NCBI GenBank assembly: GCA_013349325.1
Contig: DUZX01000037.1
Coordinates: forward strand, 1-38,966
Length of the DNA: 38,966 nucleotides
From: Desulfuromonadales bacterium
GTDB taxonomy: Bacteria; Desulfobacterota; Desulfuromonadia; Geobacterales; Pseudopelobacteraceae
Direction of reading: 5' to 3'
Part shown: in pieces, positions 26,677 through 32,855 of the stretch
Numbering within the stretch: position 1 is the first letter of the stretch
Layout of the letters: every line of letters starts with the position of its first letter
Position numbers and translations under genes: made by a program
Notes under the pieces: model-generated
What the model was told of the DNA's origin: nothing
Seen by the model: only the letters and a program-made list of their open reading frames with translations
The model's database searches: none

Positions 26677-26826
26677 CTAGTGACACCCTGCTTGACTGCA
26701 TACCTTTTCTATTATACTGAAGTATGATCCATCGGGTAACTCTCCTAACTGTTCCAGGTCAGATATAACCTCGTATATAGCTGCGTTAACGTCAATGTTG
26801 TGAATACAGGTTTTGCAATCTCCCAT
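26677..26826 (-). CDS. Cys-rich small protein, 49 aa (putative metal-binding)
   Basis: A short frame beginning MGDCKTCIHNIDVNAAIYEV and ending EKVCSQAGCH. It has cysteines at 4, 7, 43 and 48 and histidines at 9 and 49, arranged CxxCxH ... CxxxxCH, which suggests a zinc-binding mini-domain; the middle (VISDLEQLGELPDG) looks helical. A near-consensus promoter (26855-26883) lies 29 bp upstream, and GGGGGG precedes the ATG as in the other island genes. No family recognised. An excisionase-like, regulatory or anti-host role would suit a small protein of a mobile element, but nothing in the sequence decides this. Confidence 0.6.
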   Translation of the reverse strand: MGDCKTCIHNIDVNAAIYEVISDLEQLGELPDGSYFSIIEKVCSQAGCH

Positions 26827-26854
26827 AACTACCCCCCAAATAAGTTTTTCAAAC

Positions 26855-26883
26855 CTTATACAGGTTAATTTTGGATTTGTCTA
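26855..26883 (-). promoter_or_regulatory. Strong predicted promoter for the 49-aa protein
   Basis: TAGACA, a 17-base spacer and TATAAG (five of six consensus bases in each box) on the minus strand; transcription would start about 22 bases before the ATG at 26826. Confidence 0.65.
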
Positions 26884-26977
26884 TATTTTTTAAGTACTTG
26901 TGTGCTAGTAGTTACTAGCTTGCTGCTAATTAATCGCAGGATAGTAGTTGTTCCTCTTTAAATGTGTACGATTTTTC

Positions 26978-27006
26978 TTGACAAGGTTAAAAATCCGTGC
27001 TACACT
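26978..27006 (+). promoter_or_regulatory. Strong predicted promoter of an untranslated unit
   Basis: Perfect TTGACA, a 17-base spacer and TACACT on the plus strand. It diverges from the promoter at 26855-26883, 95 bp away. Downstream there is no reading frame with a usable start before the hairpin at 27204-27248. Confidence 0.65.
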
Positions 27007-27060
27007 AACTTCAGTGGCGGCGAAAATTGCTAAGTGATTACTGAGCCAGTAGCCACCAGA

Positions 27061-27186
27061 TTTCCACCCCGGTTTTTGGTTTTAGTTTGCAGCCCGTTTC
27101 CACCCCGGTTTTTGAATTAGTCCCTCGATAAGTTCGTAGCCGTTTTCCACCCTTTTTTGAATTAGTCCCTCGATAAGTTCGTAGCC
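27061..27186 (+). repeat. Three direct repeats, 34-47 bp
   Basis: Each begins TTTCCACCC plus a T-rich run and ends with GCC preceded by GTA or GCA. Copies 2 and 3 are nearly identical over AATTAGTCCCTCGATAAGTT; copy 1 lacks the middle part. Confidence 0.85.
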
Positions 27187-27203
27187 GATTGCGAGTGGTA
27201 CAA

Positions 27204-27248
27204 ACAGAAACCCCCCTGCAATGGGTTAAGTCGCAGGGGGGTTTCTGT
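27204..27248. terminator. 16-bp-stem terminator hairpin, probably bidirectional
   Basis: ACAGAAACCCCCCTGC and GCAGGGGGGTTTCTGT pair perfectly around a 13-base loop. It closes the plus-strand untranslated unit and lies 24 bp after the stop of the minus-strand gene at 27273-27764. Confidence 0.8.
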
Positions 27249-27272
27249 CAGCTCTAGCCTGTTGACCTCAAA

Positions 27273-27764
27273 CTATGAGCCTAACTTTGTTAGTTGTAGG
27301 TTCTCTAATCGCGGGGAGAGAAAACCCACGGCGTCTACTCGATATGAAGTAAGATTAGAATTGCTCGTTATAACGTCACCGGCTTTAACTCTAAAAGCAA
27401 CAGAGACCACACGTAGCGCGTTGTGTGGGGTAATTGGCAAAGCTTCTGTGACCACCGCGCCGTTTCTGGAGTGCTTATAAAATCCGGTATTAGGCAGGTA
27501 ATCAGCTGTCCCGATTGAACCAAGACCGGCGTAGCTGAAATCGAAGTCGGTAATTAGCATAACTGCTCCAGTACCTAAAGTGGTTATTACGTCTCCGACT
27601 TTTATGGCTAATTCCTCGATAGTGCTTTTGGGTAGCATTATAGAATTTTCGGTTGCTGGCAGCACTGCTGAAATTTTCTCATTATTGCAGAAGACCGGTT
27701 GCGAACGTTGCATGAACTTAATTTTTTCTAATTTAGTGGCGGCTGCTAATCCTCTATTACTCAT
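27273..27764 (-). CDS. Unknown beta-rich island protein, 163 aa
   Basis: No family recognised. After a basic start (MSNRGLAAATKLEKIKF) the chain is rich in short hydrophobic, turn-separated segments, suggesting beta structure: IKVGDVITTLGTGAVMLITD, FDFSYAGLGSIG, VVSVAFRVKAGDVITSN, YRVDAVGFLSPR. Several of these align by eye with the C-terminal half of the upstream neighbour (IKAGASLSIDGASYLVKTVE, FSYGG, FSVAFNP ... VIMSN), so the two look like diverged duplicates. Its start overlaps the neighbour's stop by 8 bp. There is no signal peptide or membrane segment. A structural or decoration protein is one guess from the beta-rich twin arrangement, without direct support. Confidence 0.7.
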   Translation of the reverse strand: MSNRGLAAATKLEKIKFMQRSQPVFCNNEKISAVLPATENSIMLPKSTIEELAIKVGDVITTLGTGAVMLITDFDFSYAGLGSIGTADYLPNTGFYKHSRNGAVVTEALPITPHNALRVVSVAFRVKAGDVITSNSNLTSYRVDAVGFLSPRLENLQLTKLGS

Positions 27765-28530
27765 TGGTAATCTCCCTAAGATCGTATGACGTATAATCTG
27801 CGTGTAGCCCGGACATAACAGGGGTGTATGTCTTATCCCCTATCTGAATCGTGTCGTTATGTTCCAAGCGATTTACATTACTCATTATCACTTCTTTAGT
27901 GGCAGGGTTAAAGGCTACAGAAAAACCATTGAAGGGCGTTTTTGGCTCATTTGCTAGGTGTGCAGTGGTGCTCAAGTGCTCCAGATGCAAGGTAGAACCA
28001 CCGTAGCTAAACTCTACCGTCTTAACTAAATAGGAAGCTCCATCGATGCTTAGTGATGCTCCAGCCTTTATCTGGTCAAACGTTACAGCTGTCTTCCGGT
28101 CTGGTGACACGTTCAGGTGGGACTCTGTTCCGGTCATGGTATTAGAAGCAGGGGTAGTGCAACTAGCCTGACAAGCACTAACGTACTTTTGAGCCTCCAT
28201 AAAGTCGGCGTATGGCTTTACGCGCATGTCATGCTGGAGCTTATCAGCTGCTGCCTTCAACTTGATCGATTTAGCTATCAAATCAGTGCGCCGGTTGGCA
28301 TATCGGATAGCGTCTGATTTCTGTTCAAGTCTCTTGATTTCGTTACGAATTTCTTGCTCTTCGGTTGTGATTTTTTCCACGGTTTTCACCTCACTTTTTG
28401 GTTGCTTCTGGGTAGACGGTATAACTGCTGGTTTGTTTGCCTGTTTTGTTCGCTTTATGTTCGCTAAGTGGTTTGGTAGCTCTTTGGCTATTGCTCTGTT
28501 TATCGTGTCTTGAATTTGTGTGATTTGCAT
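27757..28530 (-). CDS. Unknown island protein with coiled coil and beta-rich C-terminal domain, 257 aa
   Basis: No family recognised. From ATG 28530 (AAAGGA upstream; an in-frame GTG at 28587 is possible) it starts MQITQIQDTINRAIAKELPN, has a Lys/Thr/Gln-rich linker, a predicted coiled coil at about 53-105 (EEQEIRNEIKRLEQKSDAIR ... LKAAADKLQHDM), two cysteines (CQASC) and a beta-rich C-terminal half related to the gene downstream. The architecture suggests an oligomeric stalk plus globular domain. It lies about 200 bp after the initiator gene, with a long hairpin in between. Confidence 0.7.
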   Translation of the reverse strand: MQITQIQDTINRAIAKELPNHLANIKRTKQANKPAVIPSTQKQPKSEVKTVEKITTEEQEIRNEIKRLEQKSDAIRYANRRTDLIAKSIKLKAAADKLQHDMRVKPYADFMEAQKYVSACQASCTTPASNTMTGTESHLNVSPDRKTAVTFDQIKAGASLSIDGASYLVKTVEFSYGGSTLHLEHLSTTAHLANEPKTPFNGFSVAFNPATKEVIMSNVNRLEHNDTIQIGDKTYTPVMSGLHADYTSYDLREITNE

Positions 28531-28565
28531 TGAATCGGTTCCTTTGGCCTTTTTGGTTTTGTAGT

Positions 28566-28603
28566 AGCTCCTTAACCGTTTCCCCACAAACGATTAAGGA
28601 GCT
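28566..28603. repeat. Long interrupted hairpin between rep and the unknown genes
   Basis: AGCTCCTTAA, c, CGTTT, six-base loop, AAACG, a, TTAAGGAGCT: a 15-bp stem with one mismatch. TTTT follows on the plus strand only, where no gene ends. It is a candidate regulatory hairpin in the minus-strand leader, or a strand-origin structure for rolling-circle replication. Confidence 0.65.
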
Positions 28604-28732
28604 TTTGCAAATCTGGGAGGATATCAGATTTACAAGCTGGTATATTTTCATTTTCTGGTACAAGGGTTTTGTTAATGTTTTCAATGGTTTTGACCTGTTT
28701 TGCCTCAAAAGTACGATATATTACTATAATAA

Positions 28733-29719
28733 CTAAAATTCAACGTAATCAGGATGACTCTTTAGCTGTTCTTCTAAAAGCTGCAACGTACCTTGCAACC
28801 GCTCTTTTTCGGCTAGCAGCTGTTGGCAGGTCTTCAACCTCTTAACCGATAATGCAGGGATAAAGTCTGATCGTTTTACGCTAGTGGTCGATTCAAGGAA
28901 TTTAGACCACCATTCACAAGGTTTGCGGTCGTTTATTCTGCCGTTGCCAGCGGGCTTAAACGATATGTACTTCGATATCACCGAAGATATCAGTTGCTCC
29001 ATTGAGGTACCATCTGCCAGCGCTGTAACAAGTCCGGTCAAAAATTTGTTATCTTTCGATAACTTGACCTCACAGCGGATATGCTGAAACTTGGTTCCCA
29101 GCTGCAAAGACTTGTCATAGAAATGAACTTGCTTTTTCCCCTTCGGGTTCAAATAAACAGAGTTCTCCCCATTAAGAATATCTAAGTAAGACCGTACTAA
29201 CGGTGACTGAAGGTGGTCGGTGTAGGCGCTAATGCTGCAAAGATGGTTGATAAGATTCATATTAAGCACATAATCGAAATCGTCTTTGAAGAGATGAAGT
29301 GCAGTAACTGAAGCGTTATTAGCCCGTATAAACTCCAATATTGGAAGGTAATCAATCCGCTTCAACAACTCCCCTTTCAACTGGAAAGCGGTAGTCTGGT
29401 TATCATAAAGCTTATTCCCCTGTGGTCGGGGGTCAAAATAGATCCTTAACAGTTCTGTGGTCATGCCTTTATATGGTGGCAGAAGCTCTTTAGGGTTTTC
29501 AACTTCGGCAGATATCGAAATGCACTGTTTGTAAAGACCATTACCCATTTGAACCGTTATATGCTCTTCAGTGATATCTGAAGCGATATACTGCTTAAGC
29601 CATTCCAGCAGCTCCAAAGTATTATGGACTTTCCCTTTGGTCGTGAAATAGAGCGTGTCAACACCACAACGGGGCATTTGTTCAGGGGCGGGTAGTGCCG
29701 GTGGTTTAAGTCTTGCCAT
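28733..29719 (-). CDS. Rolling-circle-type replication initiator
   Basis: 328 aa. The opening CGVDTLYFTTKGKV (18-31), a central VTALHLFKDDFDY (138-150), and YDKSLQLGTK (201-210) followed by IRCEVKLSK (214-222) recall the replication-initiation-factor/gpII-like families (Rep_trans, phage gene II/X, NicK-type relaxases), which have a DT(L/V) strand, an LxxDxxD strand, a YDK motif and an R-x-E strand. A catalytic tyrosine cannot be assigned from sequence alone. It would nick one strand and start circular replication of the excised element. TAGGAG precedes the ATG. The AT-rich region upstream with direct repeats may be its origin. Family placement is probable rather than certain. Confidence 0.65.
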   Translation of the reverse strand: MARLKPPALPAPEQMPRCGVDTLYFTTKGKVHNTLELLEWLKQYIASDITEEHITVQMGNGLYKQCISISAEVENPKELLPPYKGMTTELLRIYFDPRPQGNKLYDNQTTAFQLKGELLKRIDYLPILEFIRANNASVTALHLFKDDFDYVLNMNLINHLCSISAYTDHLQSPLVRSYLDILNGENSVYLNPKGKKQVHFYDKSLQLGTKFQHIRCEVKLSKDNKFLTGLVTALADGTSMEQLISSVISKYISFKPAGNGRINDRKPCEWWSKFLESTTSVKRSDFIPALSVKRLKTCQQLLAEKERLQGTLQLLEEQLKSHPDYVEF

Positions 29720-30348
29720 GGATATAAACTCCTAATAGACTGTATTCGTTGCTCCTATTAGCGTTATATACCTGCGACTCAAATATATTATTAAAAATTT
29801 TAATTTATTTTTCATAATTGATTCAATCCCCGCAAATCACAAGGTTTAAAACAAACCCCGCAAATCAAGGCCTCTCTATGAAAAACCTCTACCGTGAACT
29901 TGACTAACTCAGTGTACAAATTAATGAAGTAAAATTATGTTGACATTTTAAAACCTCTTGCAATCGTTGCTAAAATCGGTAATTGTTTACCTTAGTGCCG
30001 TAGAATACATATGTATTCTACTTTTCATATATATGGTTTCTTGAATGTATTGAGGCGGGGGTTAAATAGGTTGTTTATTAATAGGTGTGGTGGAAGTCCC
30101 CATTTATAGAGGTTTAGGCCGGTTATATGCTTTGTAAATATGTCTTATACGGTAGGGGCTAAACGGTAGGAGGGGTATTTTGTATAAGGCTGTACGGTGC
30201 AGGCATTAGGTCTGCAAGGTCCTGTAGGGGTCTGTAGAATTGTACAGATTACGGTAGGGGCTATCCTAGAATATGGCTCTTGACACCATGGCAAATTTAG
30301 GCTTAAAGCTGTACCGAAATTTGCTACAGTTTTAAGCCAAAAACCTGG
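29720..30348. other. AT-rich non-coding region with direct repeats: candidate origin/attachment control region
   Basis: About 630 bp without a credible gene. It holds CCCCGCAAATCA twice (29828-29839, 29856-29867; 28 bp apart), TACGGTAGGGGCTA twice (30148-30161, 30250-30263) with a partial third (AAACGGTAGGAGGGG, 30162-30176), a pair CTAATAG/CTATTAG just before the initiator gene, a 22-bp palindrome, and TTGCTACAGTTT at 30321-30332, also present at 23926-23937 near the left end. This layout fits replication iterons plus integrase or excisionase binding sites. Confidence 0.5.
30000..30021. promoter_or_regulatory. 22-bp perfect palindrome (candidate operator)
   Basis: The half-site GTAGAATACAT is followed directly by its reverse complement, centred between 30010 and 30011. 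With no loop it is more likely a protein-binding site than an RNA hairpin. It lies about 280 bp upstream of the initiator gene. Confidence 0.6.
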
Positions 30349-30376
30349 TAGAGGGGTACTGAGAAATCTATAAAAA
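30349..30376 (-). repeat. Right copy of the 28-bp inverted repeat
   Basis: Exact reverse complement of 23885-23912, lying 29 bp inside the right direct repeat. See the left copy; together they bracket the whole gene content of the element. Confidence 0.85.
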
Positions 30377-30405
30377 ACCTTTTAAATTCAAGGGTTTATA
30401 ACTTG

Positions 30406-30422
30406 TGGAGCCATTTGTCGGA
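30406..30422 (+). repeat. Right attachment-site direct repeat (within tRNA-Thr)
   Basis: TGGAGCCATTTGTCGGA, the complement of the CCA end, acceptor strand and part of the T arm of the tRNA-Thr gene, repeated at 23828-23844. Confidence 0.9.
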
Positions 30423-30481
30423 ATCGAACCGACGACCTCATCATTACGAGTGATGTGCTCTACCAACTGAGCTAAAATGGC
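30406..30481 (-). tRNA. tRNA-Thr (anticodon CGT)
   Basis: 76 nt with encoded CCA. On the minus strand: acceptor GCCATTT pairing AAATGGC, D arm GCTC/GAGC, anticodon stem CATCA/TGATG around loop CTCGTAA (anticodon CGT at 34-36), variable AGGTC, T arm GTCGG-TTCGATT-CCGAC, discriminator T, CCA. It reads ACG threonine codons. Its 3' end is the integration site of the 6.6-kb element; the tRNA is left complete. Confidence 0.97.
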
Positions 30482-30653
30482 AATGTTGTGAAAGGCTGAA
30501 CGGCTTGTGACTGGTTAATTACTCTAAAAGTGCGGCATCTGTCAATGCCTTAAGCTCCGTAACCCTGAAATTTCTGCTTTACCAGCGCCCTGATAACGGC
30601 TACTATCGCCAGCTTGAATCGGCTTTTACATCACTTTACCTGAATGGCACATC

Positions 30654-31481
30654 ATGTTTTTACGCCTCCTCATACTTTTCATTCTTAATCTTGCTGCTGC
30701 ACTGCCCGCCTCAGCCACTCAAACCGCCGGCATCAGCCGCCTGGGCTATGCCATTCAGATGGGCGCGTTTGCCGATGTCAAGAATGCCGAGCGCTTTACC
30801 ACCAAATTACAATCCAAAGGGATCGAGGCCTTCTATTTCCGTAAGGACAATGGGGTCTACGCCGTGCGTTTCGGCGATTTTCCCAGCAAGGAAAAAGCTC
30901 GCGTCGTTGCCAATCGCCTGGTGTCTGAGCATCTGATTGACAGCTACTATGTCGCCCCCCCCAATGAGGTTGTTTTCAGCCGTCCCAAAATAGCAGGGTG
31001 GCAACAGCCACAGCCGGATGAGATCAGAAAACCGGGCACTCCGCTCCTGCCGGTTGTCCCGAAAGAGACTGCAGAAAAACCGGTGCCGAAACCGGCTAAA
31101 AAAGAGCGTGATATGGGTGCTATCGCCGCACGCACAGCGGAGCGTTTTGTCGGTATACCCTACCGTTGGGGCGGGGAAAACGTTGTGGATGGTATGGATT
31201 GCAGCGGCTTTGTCCGTGCGGTTTATAACCTGTGCGGCCTCAGCATTCCACGTACATCCCGCGAACAGTTCAAGGCCGGCGACCTGATAAAAAAAGATGA
31301 CTTACAGGATGGCGACCTCGTATTTTTCGGGTCTTCGGCTGACAACATCAATCACGTCGGCATCTATGTCGGCAGTGGAAAATTCGTGCATGCTCCCCGC
31401 CGGGGCGAAGAGATTCGAGTTACGGCAGTGGATGAGAGCTATTTTGAAAAGCGCTTCGTCGGCGCACGACGGTATTTTTAG
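30654..31481 (+). CDS. SPOR-domain NlpC/P60 peptidoglycan hydrolase
   Basis: 275 aa. A signal peptide (about 1-22) precedes a SPOR domain (31-105; YAIQMGAFADVKNAERFTTK, VYAVRFGDFPSKEKARVV) that binds glycan strands lacking stem peptides, a proline/lysine linker, and an NlpC/P60 domain (153-275). The catalytic Cys183 is in MDCSGF, His234 in NHVGIYVG and His246 in FVHAPR. It is probably a periplasmic D-glutamyl-diamino-acid endopeptidase acting at the division septum. It begins about 170 bp from the tRNA gene, divergently, and is 22 bp before the DUF1015 gene. Confidence 0.92.
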   Translation: MFLRLLILFILNLAAALPASATQTAGISRLGYAIQMGAFADVKNAERFTTKLQSKGIEAFYFRKDNGVYAVRFGDFPSKEKARVVANRLVSEHLIDSYYVAPPNEVVFSRPKIAGWQQPQPDEIRKPGTPLLPVVPKETAEKPVPKPAKKERDMGAIAARTAERFVGIPYRWGGENVVDGMDCSGFVRAVYNLCGLSIPRTSREQFKAGDLIKKDDLQDGDLVFFGSSADNINHVGIYVGSGKFVHAPRRGEEIRVTAVDESYFEKRFVGARRYF

Positions 31482-31503
31482 AACGTTACGGAGAATATCA
31501 GCT

Positions 31504-32745
31504 ATGTCTATTATCAAACCTTTTCGAGCCCTGCGCCCACCCAAAGAGCTGGCTGCACAGGTTGCCGCACTCCCCTATGATGTCATGAATGTCGAAGAAG
31601 CGCGTACCATGGCAGTCGGCAACTGCGACAGTTTTTTACACATATCTCGCCCGGAGATTGATCTGCCATCCGAAATCGATCCGCATGCGGATCAGGTTTA
31701 TGTTCGGGGCCAGCAAAATCTGGCCGAATTTATCAAACGCGGAGTGCTGCGTCAGGATGCGCAGGACTGCTTTTACGTCTATCGACAGCGGATGGGGGAA
31801 ATCAGCCAGACCGGCCTCGTGGTGTGCGCCTCTGTCGATGATTATCAGAGCGGCGTTATAAAAAAGCATGAGCACACACGACCCGACAAGGAAGAAGACC
31901 GGGTCAAGCACATCGATTGCCTGGATGCCAATGATGAGCCAGTATTTTATATTTCCGGATCCTGTGCGGATGTCGAGAGCATCATCGAAGGGGTTACAAA
32001 CGGAACGCCGGAATATGATTTTGTTACAAACGACGGAGTTGGTCACACCGCCTGGATCATCGCCGACCAGACCCTGATTGAGCGTCTGACGCAGCTCTTT
32101 GCCTCCATTCCGAGGTTATACGTTGCCGACGGACATCATCGCAGCGCAGCCGCCAGCCGTGTTCGTGACCTTCGTCGCGACAATAATCCGGCTCACAGCG
32201 GCAGCGAACAGTACAACTCATTCCTGACCGTCATCTTTCCGGAAAATCAACTCAATATTATGCCGTATAACCGGGTCGTCAAGGATCTGAACGGCCGGAG
32301 TGTGACTGATTTCATGTCGCAGGTCGGCACCAGTTTTACGATCACCCCCTCCCCTGTTCCGGTTGTTCCTGTCGGCCGCCATGAGTTCGGCATGTATCTG
32401 CAGGACAGCTGGTACCTGCTGGAATCCCGAACGTCCATCATCAATGAGCAGGATACCGTCGGGCGCCTGGATGTCTCCATTTTGCAGAACCACCTGCTGG
32501 CACCGCTGCTCGGCATTGATAACCCGCGCACCGATCAGCGCATCCATTTTGTCGGCGGCATTCGCGGCAACGACGAACTGGTCAAACTGGTCGATTCAGG
32601 TGAGTTCGCCGTCGCATTTGCCCTGCACCCCACATCGATCCGCGAATTGATCGAACTGGCCGACCAGGATCAGATCATGCCCCCTAAATCAACCTGGTTT
32701 GAACCAAAACTGCGCAGCGGCCTGTTCGTACACCTGTTGAGCTGA
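31504..32745 (+). CDS. DUF1015 family protein
   Basis: 413 aa from ATG 31504 (GGAG 12 bases upstream; the frame is open earlier only as a shadow of the hydrolase gene). It begins MSIIKPFRALRPPKELAAQV and contains AALPYDVMNVEEAR, HEHTRPDKEEDRVKHID and LYVADGHHRSAAASR, the hallmarks of DUF1015 (PF06245). The conserved DGHHR suggests a ligand or metal site, but no biochemical function is established; members often sit beside serine-biosynthesis genes. It is followed by a good terminator. Confidence 0.9.
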   Translation: MSIIKPFRALRPPKELAAQVAALPYDVMNVEEARTMAVGNCDSFLHISRPEIDLPSEIDPHADQVYVRGQQNLAEFIKRGVLRQDAQDCFYVYRQRMGEISQTGLVVCASVDDYQSGVIKKHEHTRPDKEEDRVKHIDCLDANDEPVFYISGSCADVESIIEGVTNGTPEYDFVTNDGVGHTAWIIADQTLIERLTQLFASIPRLYVADGHHRSAAASRVRDLRRDNNPAHSGSEQYNSFLTVIFPENQLNIMPYNRVVKDLNGRSVTDFMSQVGTSFTITPSPVPVVPVGRHEFGMYLQDSWYLLESRTSIINEQDTVGRLDVSILQNHLLAPLLGIDNPRTDQRIHFVGGIRGNDELVKLVDSGEFAVAFALHPTSIRELIELADQDQIMPPKSTWFEPKLRSGLFVHLLS

Positions 32746-32771
32746 CCAGCGATACCATCTACACACTCTGA

Positions 32772-32807
32772 GACCACCGAGGGTTGCCATATCCCGGTGG
32801 TCTTTTT
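32772..32807 (+). terminator. Terminator after the DUF1015 gene
   Basis: GACCACC-GA-GGG and CCC-GGTGGTC form a stem around TTGCCATAT, followed by TTTTTATT. The core GACCACCGAGG recurs in the terminator at 35160-35190. Confidence 0.88.
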
Positions 32808-32855
32808 ATTGAAATACTTTTCAACGAGAAAATATAGATCCGGGAGAATACCACC

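Larger units (their letters stand above)
27013..27250 (+). ncRNA. Candidate non-coding RNA with tandem repeats
   Basis: Bounded by the promoter at 26978-27006 and the strong hairpin at 27204-27248, giving a transcript of about 240 nt without a meaningful reading frame. The body holds two 45-47-bp tandem copies (27095-27141, 27142-27186; GTTTCCACCCCGGTTTTTGA then ATTAGTCCCTCGATAAGTTC, ending GTAGCC) preceded by a shorter diverged copy (27061-27094). Alternatives are the multiple terminal repeats of an IS21-like element remnant, which from memory also contain TTTCCACCC strings, or iterons. Transcription is predicted, not shown. Confidence 0.4.
23828..30422. mobile_element. Integrative element inserted in tRNA-Thr(CGT)
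   Basis: A 17-bp direct repeat of the tRNA 3' end (TGGAGCCATTTGTCGGA) occurs at 23828-23844 and 30406-30422, bounding 6.58 kb. Inside are a tyrosine integrase next to the left end, a serine resolvase, a small Cys-rich protein, an untranslated transcription unit, two related unknown genes and a rolling-circle-type initiator. Base composition is clearly more AT-rich than the flanks. No capsid, portal, terminase, relaxosome or mating-pair gene is recognised, so it is better described as a small integrative, probably replicating element than as a phage or ICE. The intact tRNA gene is regenerated at the right end. Confidence 0.9.

Noticed and set aside
27061-27186. CRISPR array
   Set aside because: The repeats are tandem without unique spacers, only two to three copies, and no cas gene is nearby.
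27013-27250. Retron-type ncRNA
   Set aside because: No reverse transcriptase gene is present in the island or its flanks.
23828-30422. Filamentous (inovirus) prophage
   Set aside because: The initiator recalls gpII-like proteins, but no Zot/pI ATPase, small coat protein with signal peptide or adsorption protein is recognisable.
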